Of a stretch of DNA of 64,000 nt, positions 33,568-46,054 are shown piece after piece. The position numbers and the translations under genes are program-made. This DNA comes from Sweltsa coloradensis (Eukaryota; Arthropoda; Insecta; Plecoptera; Chloroperlidae): positions 62,001-126,000 of the forward strand of contig JAMZAV010000168.1 of assembly GCA_024449915.1 (NCBI GenBank). Direction: 5' to 3'. The notes beneath the pieces were generated by a model. It was not told the origin of the DNA. It saw only the letters and a program-made list of their open reading frames with translations, and made no database searches. The stretch's first letter is position 1. Each line of letters begins with the position of its first letter.

Positions 33568-33621
33568 TCCCTAGTAAATTGAAATAACATGAACATTATC
33601 TAAAGCATCTGTAGGGACTTA

Positions 33622-34067
33622 CCGTATTACCCGAATAGATGACGACCTCGAATTTAAGACGACCCCCTATTTCAGGAAGTTAAAACTGGAAAAATAATAT
33701 TTCAACATAGTGCTTAATACATAATTAACCTACTTCTTACTTAATAATTAAAATTGAAATCAATCATTGTGACCAAATCGATTCCGAAAGAAAATACTTG
33801 TTAATTATATGCGCCGTTATTTTGGCAGTCTTTTTCCGCGGAGTCTGTGACGTGCCGTTATTTCGGCTGTCTATTTCCGTGGAGCCCATGATGATGTTTG
33901 CCAACCGTCGCTCGTCATAAAACGATGTAGGCTACTACGCGCCTTAAAAACATCGCCCGTCCTTTTGAAAAACATCGATTTTCTTGATATGCAAATTTCA
34001 GACGACCCCCAATTTTTTAATTGTCAAAATTGGAAATAAATATCGTCTTATATTCGGTTAAGTACGG
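33622..34067. mobile_element. TIR element with TA duplication
   Basis: CCGTATTACCCGAATA at the left and TATTCGGTTAAGTACGG at the right, flanked by TA (33620-33621, 34068-34069). GACGACC motifs are inverted near the ends. A C-run follows at 34077-34093. Confidence 0.65.
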
Positions 34068-34245
34068 TAGTGCTAACCCCCCCCCCCCCCCCCATATACG
34101 CGGGATCAGGCTAACTCTCTGCCATATGCTACAAAAAGAACTTTTTCTACACTCTTCATTCAAGTTTTTTAAAACAGCCTTTGAGTCAAATCTTGTCTCT
34201 AGGTTATTATTAAAGATTCTTCTGATTGCAATCTTTTACTTCTAG

Positions 34246-35523
34246 GTCTCTACAATTGCTGACTTGCCGCACACCAGTCAATTGGATCTAGATTCATGTC
34301 TGAGAGCCAACAATCCTTCTCAAATTGCTGACTTGCCGCACACCAGTCAATTGGATCTAGATTCATGTCTGAGAGCCAACAATCCTTCTCAAATCATAAT
34401 AAATAGTGACAAACCAGTTCAAGCAAAAATTAAAAGTGTAGAAGACAACAAACGACTAGGTACATCAGCACGTTTTGTAGAAACTAAATCGCGTGATGCC
34501 GAGAACATTGGTCAGACATCGGCAGATGCCGAGACAAAGTCTAAGAGAATGAACGAGCCTAGTCGAGTCATACTAGTTGACAGTGTCAAACCTGTTGAAG
34601 TGAAATGTGAAATTGTAGAAGACGATCCATTATTTGGTACGCCTGCACATTTCGACGATGCTAACGTATTCGATGACCAAGATTCGGAACGGTTGCCGCA
34701 AGATGCCGGCGACGAAACGCTACCACCAGCGTTTGTAAGTGTGAAAATTGAGCCGAGCAGCAATGAACAAAGTATGTGGAATCCTGATGTGTCTATGAAG
34801 TATTCAGAAGATTCCGAAGACGACGTTGCTTCCACTTCGCGACTTCCGGCCGCGGAGTACGAGGTACAGTTTAGAGACGACGTCGTTTGCAAGGTCGGCG
34901 AAACACCCTTATCTGACCCTTTGTCTCTTTCTGCCGGAGACAAAACGATGCTGTCCTGTCCAGACAAACCCCAAACGCCAATACCTACGCAGACCTTAAG
35001 GAAACTCCTTCTATCGAAGACAAGTACAAAACCAAAGTCTTATTTACTTGCTGTGAAACCTGTGTCTGCTCCAAGCGGAGACCCTCCCACTTACGTACTT
35101 GCCGTGGATTCCTCGACTTCCAGTGAACACGGATCCACAAACATCTCTGGCAAGATCACAAATTTACCAGTGATTAAAAATGTGCCTGTTCCTTTAACTT
35201 CAAGGCCAGACTTGACTGAACTGTACAATTTATATCGCCCTCGTAGAACAACGCCTCCCAGTCGAATACAGTGCTCGATAACCCCAACTGCTCACTTAAT
35301 TAGTCCTACAGAGTTACCATATAGGCCTACTACATACCGCCAGAAGATCCCTAGAAAAACTTATTCCAATCGAACATCATGTGCAAAAAAAGTCCCAACT
35401 GTTGCCTTAAGTACGTTACCTGACAATAGTAAAGAATCTAATGTCCCTACAAAGAGAAGTGGTGATCCCCTAGAGAAGGATAGTGGTCCTAAGATATCAA
35501 AGGGTAGTTCAAGCAACAGTTAA
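34246..35523 (+). CDS. Locus 1 terminal exon 5: disordered tail and stop
   Basis: Acceptor TTTTACTTCTAG|GTC; 425 codons then TAA. It opens with a 69-bp in-frame tandem duplication (IADLPHTSQLDLDSCLRANN twice, units at 34255 and 34324). The rest is Ser/Thr/Pro-rich with acidic patches, without C2H2 fingers or membrane segments. VKIEP and VKCE fit SUMO-attachment consensus sites, consistent with a nuclear regulator. A basic segment (about 35318-35390, YRPTTYRQKIPRKTYSNR) may act in nuclear import or nucleic-acid binding. I do not recognise a named family for this region. Confidence 0.83.
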   Translation, partial: VSTIADLPHTSQLDLDSCLRANNPSQIADLPHTSQLDLDSCLRANNPSQIIINSDKPVQAKIKSVEDNKRLGTSARFVETKSRDAENIGQTSADAETKSKRMNEPSRVILVDSVKPVEVKCEIVEDDPLFGTPAHFDDANVFDDQDSERLPQDAGDETLPPAFVSVKIEPSSNEQSMWNPDVSMKYSEDSEDDVASTSRLPAAEYEVQFRDDVVCKVGETPLSDPLSLSAGDKTMLSCPDKPQTPIPTQTLRKLLLSKTSTKPKSYLLAVKPVSAPSGDPPTYVLAVDSSTSSEHGSTNISGKITNLPVIKNVPVPLTSRPDLTELYNLYRPRRTTPPSRIQCSITPTAHLISPTELPYRPTTYRQKIPRKTYSNRTSCAKKVPTVALSTLPDNSKESNVPTKRSGDPLEKDSGPKISKGSSSNS

Positions 35524-35706
35524 CAAATGCCTATGTGTTCAAATCATGTGCACCCTGCTACTAAATCATTGTGTACCTTGAGTAGCATTTTCCCCTTAAT
35601 GAGCATAAAACAGGGTTCCTGATTTTATTTTTATTTTTATTTAAAAGATCAAAAATAGTGTTATCCAAAGATCTCACTTGTCACTAGGCCCTACCACATA
35701 AAATGA

Positions 35707-35712
35707 AATAAA
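35707..35712 (+). terminator. Candidate polyadenylation signal of locus 1
   Basis: AATAAA 184 bp after the stop codon and before the TIR element at 35740. It is the first canonical hexamer after the stop. Confidence 0.45.
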
Positions 35713-35739
35713 AGCGGCACATAGTGCTCATAATCGTAT

Positions 35740-36786
35740 AAGGCTGGGCATTGATGTTAAATAATAACATCGGCACCGAAGTCAAATAATCTTTCGACAT
35801 TGACATCTTCTTTGTACCAACAGATACTTTTTCAACCAAATCACCATTATTTTCAGACTCTTTAAATAACTCATTTACATCCTCTGAAATTATTAGTAGG
35901 CCTAAAACTTTTTCTGAACTGCCCTGATCAGAAACATCTGAATTTCTTTTATCTGGATCGTTCAACTTATCAACTTGTTTGCTTTTTAGCAATCGGTCCT
36001 TCTTTTGTGACGTTTTCTTCTTTGGACCAACGGATACTTTATCAACCAAATTAACTTTATTCTCGGGTTCTTTCAAATACTTATCAGCATTCGCATCCTC
36101 TTGACGGATTTGCTAAATTATTTTCAGAGCTGCCCATATCAGAACGGGCTGTACTACTGTTAAAAACAAAGAGGAAGAAGGAAATTCTTTTTTAACTTTA
36201 GAGGACATATCTGAAAGTGACCATCTCGTTATTTAAAGCCCCGAGCCTGTGAGAACTTGTAAGAGAATGATGGTTCTTCGGCAGAAGGTTCAGACAGGAC
36301 CGGGTTTGATGAAAGAGGACGGAGCATCTCCATTCTCCAGCAAGGTTCTCGGTCCGACAATGTCAGGCGTTCTATCCATCAAAATGTCGGCAGAAAATGC
36401 TGTCGACGACACGTCATAAATAACCTAATCAAGAAATGAACATTCCAAACAGGAGATCAGGTCCTCCGTTGCTAAGCAACAAATACAAGGCCGCTCTAGC
36501 GCTCGCGGCGGCGGGCCATTCAAACTTGCGGGAGCGAGGTGTTTATGCAACTGTTGAAGAGTAGGCCTACCTCAAATTGCGACGTAACAATAATTGTAAT
36601 TTGAAATTATCTCGTTGAAATTAATTTTCCAGTGTAAGCGGGAATTAACAAATTTGCAAAATCAATAGGCCTAATTTTATTTTTATACCTAATTAATTAA
36701 CAAACAACATCGATTTCCACACAAAAAATCGATGTCGAAATATACTCCCGACATTGATAAAACATCGATTGTTGATGCCCAGCCTT
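35740..36786. mobile_element. TIR element carrying a repeat-containing coding remnant
   Basis: Ends AAGGCTGGGCATTGATG and ATTGTTGATGCCCAGCCTT, with ACATCGAT-rich subterminal regions. No clean target duplication was found. It lies just downstream of locus 1. Confidence 0.7.
35800..36200 (-). pseudogene. Captured coding-like remnant with internal repeats
   Basis: The minus strand reads KEPENKVNLVDKVSVGPKKK and, further on, KESENNGDLVEKVSVGTKK, spaced about 70 residues apart, with QGSSEKVLGLLIISEDVNEL preceding the second and a frameshifted GSSENNLAN preceding the first. Lys/Glu-rich, no known domain. Repeated at protein level inside a transposon, so it may be a captured host exon. Stops and a frameshift interrupt it. 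Confidence 0.45.
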
Positions 36787-37370
36787 ATATTCGTATTCAT
36801 GAATCGTTTAAAAAAATAAGCTGTTTCATAACTGTACTAGAGAGTTGAGAAGGAGTATCTTGCGCATGGAATTGAACCTAGACTTTCTAGTAGTTTTTGC
36901 CTCCTGGGCAGGTGTTTCCTAGGGAGTTTGTAACAAATGTCTAAAAGAAGTCCGAAGTCCACCGTAATGCTCGCTGTGTAGCTCGTTTCCTTGTGCTACT
37001 GTTTATTGATACTGGAAGTACATTCATTTAACTATCGTTATCCTTTGACTTGAAGGGTTGTTCATAATCATAGGTATTTGAAAAACGACTTGTGGTTGCC
37101 TTGAACTGAGCTTTTCCTTGGTCGTATCTAGATTGCAATTTCAAGCTTAGCAAAACATCTCCTTTTCGGTGCTGTACTAAAAGACTCGATTCTTATCTCT
37201 GGTAGAGTTGAAGCAAATGAACCTCCAGCAATATCGTATTTTACTTGAGTTGAGTTTTTTATTTTTTTTATTTCACTTTTATGTTCCTACTACTTTATAA
37301 ATTAAAATAGGGTACGTTTAATCCCATCCCATGAGTTTTAATATGTTTTTTGGCACTATGTATCATGAAT
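36787..37370. other. Intergenic between the two loci
   Basis: Nothing recognised. Confidence 0.4.
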
Positions 37371-37378
37371 GCAATAAT

Positions 37379-38097
37379 TAGAGATGTGCAAAAATCGTGA
37401 CAACAAAATTTGCGAATTTTTTTAAAGTTGCAATAATCCTTTCAAATTCAGTTTGCACATGAATCTCCTGAATTGTGATTGAATGGTATCAATTTCCAAT
37501 TCGCGAAATTGTAGTTGATACCGCGAACTAGTGGCAAAATTAGCAATTATGTCTTTTAACGCGAATTAGGTCACGAAATTTAAAAAAAGTTTTTTTTCAA
37601 AGTTTTGGTGGAGGTGCCAGGTACGTAGTCGAAATTAAATTAATCCTGGCTGGTACATATGGTGGAGGTGCCGGGTCATACAACGCGATTGTGAGATCGT
37701 AATAATCGTTTGAACGCGATTAAGCTCAAAATACTTCATATCCATCCATATCAAAAGACAAAAAATGCATAATTTCGTAATTTTGGTGGAAGTGCTGGGT
37801 AGTCGAAATTAATTCTGGTAAAAAGGAAAAACTGTCAGAAACTTTGAAAACTGAAGGCTGAAATTGAGCTTAAAATTAAAACTGATTCCGAACTTCACTC
37901 TCATGTGCTTGTTTTTCTTTTCAATCATTAAAATCAATCATAAATTATCCTGAAACTTGTATTTAAAAAATAAAAAATATTTTTTTTTAGTTGTGCATGA
38001 GAAAATTGTGTTTTTTGGTAAATTGCCACAAATCGCAAATTTTTATTTTTAAGGCGCGAATTTTCAAACTAAAAAAAAACATTTTTGCACATCTCTA
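37379..38097. mobile_element. hAT-like transposon
   Basis: Ends TAGAGATGTGCAAAAAT and ATTTTTGCACATCTCTA, 8-bp duplications GCAATAAT and GCAATAAG. 719 bp, AT-rich, with GGTGGAGGTGCCGGGT-type repeats inside (also at 62030). No transposase. Confidence 0.85.
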
Positions 38098-38105
38098 GCA
38101 ATAAG

Positions 38106-38760
38106 CCAATAATGTATCCAGGGATGGATAGATTAGGCCTGCTTACTATATTTTATTATATGTATAAAGTTTTTGGAAATAGTGATGTAAAAAATTAAAA
38201 AGAGCTTATTTTATTATCAGACTGATATCAATACCACACATGCCATCCAAGCCTACTTTTGTAATGAAATATATATTTTTTTATCTTACTAGTATCAAAG
38301 AATCACATTACTAAATAGTAAACAGTGTTAAAAAAATATGTTATGATTAAATAAAAACAATATTACTATATGTATGATATGAATATGATTTAAATAGTTG
38401 CCAATTGGGTTCTGTTGATAATTGGACTGTTAGATAATTATTGTACTAAACTGAATCTTGAAAGAGATGTGTGATCCTGATGTAAAAGAAAACATCTAGA
38501 ATGTACCAGTATACGTAGTGACATACAGTATTGGAAGAAGTTCGTGAAAACCTGATCCATCATCAATTTATAATTACGCTGTATTAACCTGATTGCAATC
38601 CTACTCCTTGCTGTTATAAAAGTAGACTTACATACCTACTAATGGAATCAATGGCAAACTTGTATTGCTTTAGTTTTGTAATCAGGAATCGGCTTGTAAT
38701 CAAAAAAATGTGGTAGGAATTGTATTGACATGTTTACCACATTGTTTTTATATTCTTTGT
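38106..38760. other. AT-rich intergenic
   Basis: Nothing recognised. Confidence 0.4.
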
Positions 38761-38915
38761 AGCAGCCTGCAGTGGCTCATACGATTAGAACGCTGGTCCG
38801 AAACTTAGGTCTGCGAGGACGTGGGTTCGAATCCCATACATTAGGCCTCATCTATCACCACTCATCGTCTTAATACCTAACGGTCATTAATAGAGACATT
38901 AAGCAACAAAAATCA
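38761..38915 (+). repeat. tRNA-derived SINE
   Basis: Head AGTGGCTCATACGATTAGAACGC (box A-like, with TGGCTCA) and GTGGGTTCGAATCCCA (box B). Ends in an AATCAAATC-like tail. Not a functional tRNA: acceptor arms do not pair. Confidence 0.7.
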
Positions 38916-41089
38916 AATCTTATTTTTATACACAAGTCGAGTGCCATTTTTCGGCAACTGACATTGTTTATAGTCAGCGGACTATCCCGAAATGAATCTG
39001 CTTTGTGCGTTCAGCATAAAGAACTCCTTGCAAGTGAAATCAACTGAGTTTTTTCCGCTGACTCCGTTTGCAAGCATTTTCTTAGCAGCTAAATGTTGAC
39101 ACATGCCGTTATTCCCGGTATTAATGTGCACTGGTCCTAGCATATAGCATAGTTTAATGTAAATTGTCTCCTCACATAGCAGTGTTATTTACAGAGTTCC
39201 TTGATAAATGGCATGAGGGTTTCCTCTTACAGATTATATATTATATGTTCATACCAGTCAATTGTTGTTATGTACATGTACGTACTTACGTAAGATGCTG
39301 CAGAAGATTAACAGTGGAATCTCTGATATGGCACATTTTTAACAGACATTATATTGTGATTCTGGGTAGATATAGTATGTCATCCACTTGAAATGTGTTG
39401 GCTACTCTTTGCCTACAAAAGTACTGGTACTGTATTATAATTTAAAATATGTATTTTATTAAAAAAGTCAAGATTTTTGTATTAAAATATGTTTGCCATT
39501 CAATTACCATACTACAACCTTTCATTTGAATTAGGTATTCAGTACTGTACATGGCTCTAGACTTGCGCGGGTCAGAAAAATTATATTTATACCGTTATAT
39601 GCCTAGATTTCAATTATAATGTTTAATTCTTCTAATGCGGCTTATCAAGAGTTGTTCTAACGTCAGGTATTAATCTCTATGTTCTAACACATAGAGTGAT
39701 CAAGGCTTTTTTGTGCCGAAACGTTTAGTCATGCATGCATATATGTGCGTCTTCATCTTCAACACGGCTGCATAACACTTCAACAAAGGTAAGCTGTTGG
39801 TTCCTATCAATCTTTCCTCATCTAGACGTACACCGATTGTAATAATTTTAATTTTAATCAACCCGCACCTAGTCCGCAACCTCAACCCTAATTTTACTCC
39901 CAACCCACCACGGTTATACTGATAACCGCAGATGCAGGTTTCTATACGTGACTCAATTTCATATTTTACAGCGATTTAAATACTACTGTAATTACGCCAC
40001 CCTTGAGTTCGAACCACATCCCCATTTTCACCTGCTCATATTTTACATTTAAATAACTTTTGTAATTGTATTGCTCATGTTTTTCTTGTCCTGTGTATTC
40101 ACGTATCCTGGTTTGTAGCAAGCTGCCAGTGACCTCATGGAATCAAGTTGTTTGGCGTTGCAGACATGGTATTACGCTACTCTTCCTTGATTGATTGACA
40201 TAACGCTTTACATCTTGTATTGAGAAGACTTCCGACTCGGTGCCAATGTAAGCCAGATGTTAGAATTTGTGTAAAATTTGTATATCTGGTGTTAATACAA
40301 ATATCAATTCCACCTACATGTAGGGATGGCATGCTGGTCAATTGACTGGTCGTATATTGTCGGTTGACCAAGTAATATTTGACCGGTCAAATAATTTGTC
40401 AAAACTAATATTTCACTTATTACTTGCATACTCATTCTTCAAAGGTAACTCGACTTCAAGTTACATTCTTTAATTTACACACTTGAAATTGGACAGTTCA
40501 CTGTTGTTGCCCTTGATACTTTTTGACAGGAGCAGACTAAGTGCTAGTAAATGGTATCTCATTCACTCATTTTCATCAATATAATCACTATAGCACTAGG
40601 TTTCAGACAGATCGCTTGTTTTAGTATCCTATTGCAATATACGAGCAAAGTATACCTTTTTTATACTTGTCCGACTTTTGGTCATTTAATTTGACTCGTC
40701 AAAGTGCCATAGCTATACCAGACTTGCTAAATAAATTCAGAAGCGTTTTTTATTTTTTGTAGGGGTGTATGTTGCAAGGGCTTACCTTCATGTATTGGTA
40801 TAAATAATACTTTTTCCCTAAAGGAATAATTTCTAACTGAGAAATCGCTGAAGTCGATAGACAAGGGATTTATCCAAGAGTTCTTTGTAGTATGCTATTG
40901 CACCACTTCAACCAACACTTTTGATTAATTTTGTAACCTTGTTCTTTGATGACATGTATTGTTGTGAACGGTATTAGCTTTCTAGCCTGTGGTTAAAAAT
41001 GTTAAAATAATTCTTCCAAGACACAATGGCAAAGCTTTTTTTCACTTTTGTAGTGATTTATAATAATTTTTAGTTTTAACAGGTGTTTC
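38916..41089. other. Intergenic, mostly featureless
   Basis: A TAGGGATGGCATGC segment at 40322 looks like the left end of a hAT element but no right end was found. No exon seen. Confidence 0.4.
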
Positions 41090-41182
41090 CCACTTTCCGC
41101 ACTATGTATGTGGTTGGATGGAAGAGAAGGCTTAACAGGCCTTAATCCCGCCATCAATAAAGACGACAATCAAATCAAATAT
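41090..41182 (+). repeat. SINE 3' end
   Basis: GGCTTAACAGGCCTTAATCCC, CCATCAATAAAGACGACAAT and an AATCAAATC tail. The reverse-oriented partner is at 47741-47830. Confidence 0.6.
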
Positions 41183-41361
41183 TTTGCAGATTTTTATATT
41201 TTTAATTTGACGTTTATTTATAATAATTACTGTAGTTCACTTTAGGTCATTGTAACCACTGTTCCAATGCAGGATTCATCTTCAAATGATCAAAATGATG
41301 TACAAATAAATGCAAATATTAATAATAATAATTATTGATTCATAGCAATTGTCGTTAAAGT

Positions 41362-41438
41362 TTGCCCCGACTGGGGTTCGAACCCAGAACCTCCGGCTTT
41401 ATGTGCCATAGCTCTACCAATTGAGCTACTGGGACCAC
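41362..41438 (-). repeat. tRNA-like sequence (degenerate tRNA or SINE head)
   Basis: The minus strand reads AGTAGCTCAATTGGTAGAGC (D arm) and GGTTCTGGGTTCGAACCC (T arm). The anticodon loop lacks U33 and the acceptor stem has mismatches, so a working tRNA is unlikely. Confidence 0.6.
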
Positions 41439-41689
41439 AGAACTAACCTTTACTTTCCTGCTATTTGGTGTGACTTTTGACCTCCATGACAAAAAATAAT
41501 AATAATATAATACCTATATAATAATAATAATAATCTAGAAGTACATACTTTAAATTACTTAGACTCGGACTTTTTTAATAAAATATGATTTCCAAATTAA
41601 ATAATAAAATTACATTAGAGTGCCATGCATTCACATAATAGATTTTCACGTGGGGATTATACATCATCGATACACTATAAAACCGGTCA

Positions 41690-41940
41690 TTTACTCAAGA
41701 ACGAATTTTTCAATATAGGCACAATCTTACCTAGACTATGCCAGAACTGCAACAAGGTGCGTGGCTGAGAATCGAGTCCAATGTCCACTCGTTGACACAT
41801 TTCTAAGCCAAGGAGTGACTGATTGGAATCCTTATGGGAAATTACAAATCTTCTGCCTGATGCGGGATTTGAACCAGAGACCTTCTGCATTGGAAGAAGG
41901 GACTCTACCACAAGACCAATGGGAAACAAGTTATGGTAAG
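41690..41940 (-). repeat. tRNA-derived SINE
   Basis: The minus strand has CATTGGTCTTGTGGTAGAG and CTGGTTCAAATCCCGCATC, like the head of the 26572 family, then a different body ending near ATTGTGCC. Confidence 0.6.
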
Positions 41941-42507
41941 TTACTCTGGTCAAAAAAGGAAACTATTCACAATCTTTTCGTAATAACAACAAAAAAAATA
42001 TTCCTTATATTCTAAAAAAACATTAGGTCTTAAAACAACATAAAAACACAGCAATAAAAGAATTGAATTATAGTAATTACATAATACATTCAATTCTAAT
42101 GGATTTTGAACTTTGATCAGTTCTTGTATTTTAATTTATATTTATGTAAATGTTACTGCTTTATTATTTTAAACTTTTTTAACTATGAAATACCTGATCT
42201 ACTAGTTTCTATTACAATGAAAATCAATATTTTATTATATCCAGAGTTGGGCGTGGCAACAGATAATGATGATGTCTAAAAATATGCCCTTGAAATCTTT
42301 AGAATTTCCAGAGTCATAAATCGGAATACACCTCTTAAAAGTGGCAAGATTTCAAAAAGTCTTTCATTTCAATTCTAAGTGCGTATTATACCCTCAAGGC
42401 CTTGACAGTTTTTGTAAATTGATTGCCCCCGTTTTTGGGGGCTAGAACTGTGGACTGTATTTCATCGACAACTCTTTGTAAAAAAATCTAAAGCTGCAGA
42501 CTTTATT

Positions 42508-43306
42508 CCAGGGCTCGGAATGAGCCGGAACGCACCGGAACGCTGTTCCGGTTCGTGATTCGTGTATATGTTATCGTTCCGTTTCGTCAAAAGATAAAAA
42601 ATTGCGTTCCGGCTCGCTATCGAACGCGAAGGGCTAATATAATCTTTATTCAATTTTTCGAGAAGGTTTTGCACTTGTAGCCCATATTGCAAGCAATAGC
42701 CATAGTGCCAATGTTTTCCTTTGCGGTAGTAATTCAAAGAATATGACCATTGGTGGTCAAGCTAAGCGTTTATTGTTCTGTCCGCTGTCTGTCCCTTCCA
42801 CCCTCTGAGAACGTATTACACAACATGACAACCCCCAACCCTTTTACTTGATACTTGGATAATGTGTAATGGACTGATGGTCAGTGTAACACGGACGTAT
42901 CGTTCTAAAAAATGACTTCCATTCCACTATAACTAACTGGTTGCAAAAAAGAAAAATTGACACTTCGCAAGACGAAAGTTCCTGTTCTAGTTCGTCCTCT
43001 TCAAAAGTGAGTAAAACTTGGGAATATTTGCCGAGAAAAATTTACGAATTGCAAAACCATGGCTAGAATGTTCAGCTCAACTTATTTTTGAGAGTATTTT
43101 ACTTAAGTTTTAAAATCGTTAGATTCCAATTTTGTGTTGATTTTAACGTGTTTATAGGCGTTTAAGAATAAAAATCTTTGAAAAATTTTTCGCCTTCGGC
43201 GAAAAGCCTCCGGCGGCTGGGGCTTCGCCCCAGACCCCAGCTGCACCGCCTAAAGAGACTACAACGAGAGCGTTCCGTTTCGGCAATTGTTACATTTCGA
43301 GCCCTG
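42508..43306. mobile_element. hAT-like transposon
   Basis: Ends CAGGGCTCGGAATG and CATTTCGAGCCCTG, perfect 8-bp duplications CTTTATTC (42500-42507, 43307-43314). 799 bp. The right part holds TTTCGCCTTCGGCGAAA and GGGGCTTCGCCCC, the GC-rich module also found in the element at 8314. No transposase. Confidence 0.88.
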
Positions 43307-43314
43307 CTTTATTC

Positions 43315-43528
43315 AGAATAAAAGATGTATTGAGACATTCAATCGGTATGGTGTCCGCAACGCAATGGAACATCAAAGCAATCTTGCAGATACAGGGGGC
43401 AACTCCTTATTTGCGTTGGTTTTAATTACCAGCACCTCTCTAGCTAGAAAAGAATGCGGCTTCTTTTTTAACACAAAGGCCTACTGAATAATGTAGCTTG
43501 TATTTACGATCTTTATGGACATGATAGC

Positions 43529-43560
<32 letters not shown>

Positions 43561-45163
43561 GTAAGCCTTCTAAGTGTTCACTCATATGCACATCATAGAC
43601 ATGCGAGTATTTGAAGTTGTCAATGAGGAAAATCTATACAATTGTTTAGTAATATTTACTTAGTATTTACAATATTTACAAAAGTTTCATGTGATAAAAT
43701 AGTACAGTAGCTATAGTGCTGCTGGTGTTTGCACAACTACAACAAACCCAAGAAGCGCTATCTAGATCATTTTTGAGTCGCGGAAAATATATTGCCCTTT
43801 TTTCTGTTTTTAGGTGGTTTGTTGAATAAGCATTCACAAAAATATGTTAATTTATATAATTTCATTTATTTTTTCTTGTAAAACTTCACAATGATGCATG
43901 CAACGTAACATAAGGATTGTTAACATATTAAAACTACGTCAATTAAAAATTCAAATTATAATAAAGAACGGATGAAGCTTTTTGCTGCTCAATATTGAGA
44001 ATGGTTACAATAGACAGCATGACGAAGTATTTATTTGACAATTCGTTTGTAATAATAATATTACATTGATAATATTGTCTTGGTTGTCATAATTGTGTCT
44101 ACAATTAAATTTAACATAATATTCCAAAAATGCAGCAAAAAACTCACGTTTGAACTGTACTTTGATCAACAAGCAGACTAGAGCCGGAGTTGCGTGCCAA
44201 TATTCATCAGTTGACTTCACATTAGTAATATAATAATTATATATATATATATTTAATAACGTAAATCAGTTCTTTATAACTGAATAGAATAGACGTTAAA
44301 AGAATATTTGGAGATGGTTCCAAAATCAACCTGCTTTTTATGCTAGGCATAAAATAACAAGCAAAGTAAGCGGAGATATTTTCCGCGTAATTTATTTTGG
44401 CACAGTTGCCTAGTATTGATGACACGTCATGAAATTGTGTAAAATAACCAAAATGTGTTACAAATGTTTTTTTAAAGACACTTGAATTTGGTGCCCTTTT
44501 TTCCAAAGTTGGCAGTAGCAACTCTGAACTCGTTTTTGCTTTTAAATTTAATTAAAATTGTAATTCATAATAATTGTTTCTGCTGTTGGGTCCTGATTTA
44601 TGGAAGTTAGTTCCATGTTGTGAAATGTGTATAATCAATTAGTAATTTTGCTTTTGCACCGTAAAATAGTTTTGATCAATCAATTGCTTTGATCAGTTGC
44701 CTATCCTGAATTACAACAACATATGTCAACCTACCATCTTTGATCATGATGTCAACTTTCAAGGTTTTTTGTTGTTTGTTTGTTTGTTTATTAAGCAGCC
44801 TACAAGTTTTCTTCAGCTATTCGTATTAAGGTAGGGTTAGGCTACCTAGACCTACAAAGTGACATTACTGCCTGCCTGTCTTGAGTGCTGTCTTGGCTAG
44901 GCCCTAAATCATAAACAACTTCCTAACATAACCAATAAGAAATAATTCAAAGATTTAGGCGTAGGCTAGAGGGGTAGGCTAACCTTTGTGTATTAAATAT
45001 CCCATTATCCATCTAGCCGGCCTAGTAGGCCTACCTATCTGTCGTAGACTGTAGACAAAATAGACTTTAGTAACTTTTTTAGCCTGCGGCCAAGGCCATC
45101 CAATCGTAGTTGGCTAGGCTAGACATAGGGCCTAGGGCCTACCCTAGGCCTAGGCCTAGCCTA
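43315..45163. other. Intergenic
   Basis: (ATTT)n at about 43528-43560. A SINE-tail-like TCAGTTCTTTATAACTGAAT lies near 44267. No gene recognised. Confidence 0.45.
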
Positions 45164-45655
45164 AAGGCCGATGCACAATTGCCCCATTGAATAACCAGTT
45201 TATTGCCCGGTAACAAGAACGGGAACGACAACGAGAACGGGAAGACGCTAACGTTAAGGGCTTCGATGCACAATAGCCCGTGAAGCAAACCGACGCTAAC
45301 AAATCAAATAATATAAGTGTTTATTTATATTTTGTTATTCCGCATATTTGTATTTAATTTATTTCGCATATTACTCGCGTATAAACCATCAAACACTCTG
45401 ATAAAATAGTTTTAGGACGTGCACATCTTGATTCCGATTGGTTCCGGTAACGTATACGGAACGGTAACGTTACTGGTACGGAAAGTTAAAACTTGGTGAT
45501 GTTCCCGTTGTCGTTGCCGGGATACAGTAACGACCGGCAACGAGAAGCTTTTTTGTGCATCGTGTCATAAGCCTAAGTTAACGTGTGATTAAACTTTCTT
45601 CCCGTTATCGTTAACGGTAACGTTATCATTACCGGGCAATTGTGCGTCGGCCTTA
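45164..45655. mobile_element. TIR element (AAGGCCGATGCACAATTG)
   Basis: Left AAGGCCGATGCACAATTGCC, right GGCAATTGTGCGTCGGCCTT. Contains several GAACGGGAACGACAAC-type repeats. Target duplication unclear. Confidence 0.7.
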
Positions 45656-46054
45656 GGGCTGGGGCTACACAGTGACCCACTTTTAATTCATTACTTCCGT
45701 ATAGTAGACTAGTCGCCTAGAGCACTTTCCTGCTGCCATGTTCAACCCTAATTTGGAAGTAGACCTACCAACCAACCGTACATCAACAAACTAACTCTTC
45801 CTGCCGCGCCAGCTCTAGGATTCTATTTTTAGAGTTGGCCCTAGGGCGCAAAGCACGTTGGTTTCTTGTAGTTATGGTACTTTCATTTTTCAAAGGTTTT
45901 TGAAAATTTAACAGCATCAGTGTGCTAGTACTACCTACAGAAGTTTACCCTATTCAATTTCAAAACTACCTACGGGAGACTATTTTCTAGACTGGGATTA
46001 AAATTTTCAGTAGCATCCGGATCCCACTAGAAATTACTTGCAGACTCCTGCACG

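Larger units (their letters stand above)
20804..35523 (+). other. Locus 1 gene model: THAP-linker-ZAD protein
   Basis: Exons 20801-21062, 23528-23850, 24743-24925, 29693-29842 and 34246-35523 join in phases 1, 0, 0, 0 with consensus GT-AG sites. Predicted protein 731 residues: THAP at 1-87, acidic Pro-rich linker at 88-195, ZAD with Cys at about 221, 224, 268 and 271, and an unstructured Ser/Thr/Pro-rich tail at 307-731. No C2H2 fingers follow the ZAD, unlike the usual insect ZAD proteins. Alternative 5' THAP exons at 13622 and 15360 (and perhaps 7085) could replace the first exon. Expected to be nuclear, with THAP for DNA and ZAD for dimerisation or protein contacts by family knowledge. Confidence 0.75.

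Noticed and set aside
34512..34967. 151-codon minus-strand ORF
   Set aside because: Antisense of the Ser/Pro-rich terminal exon of locus 1.
40322..40730. hAT element starting TAGGGATGGCATGC
   Set aside because: No matching right end or 8-bp duplication could be found.
41362..41438. Functional tRNA gene
   Set aside because: The acceptor stem has mismatches and the anticodon loop lacks the conserved U33; better seen as a tRNA relic or SINE head.
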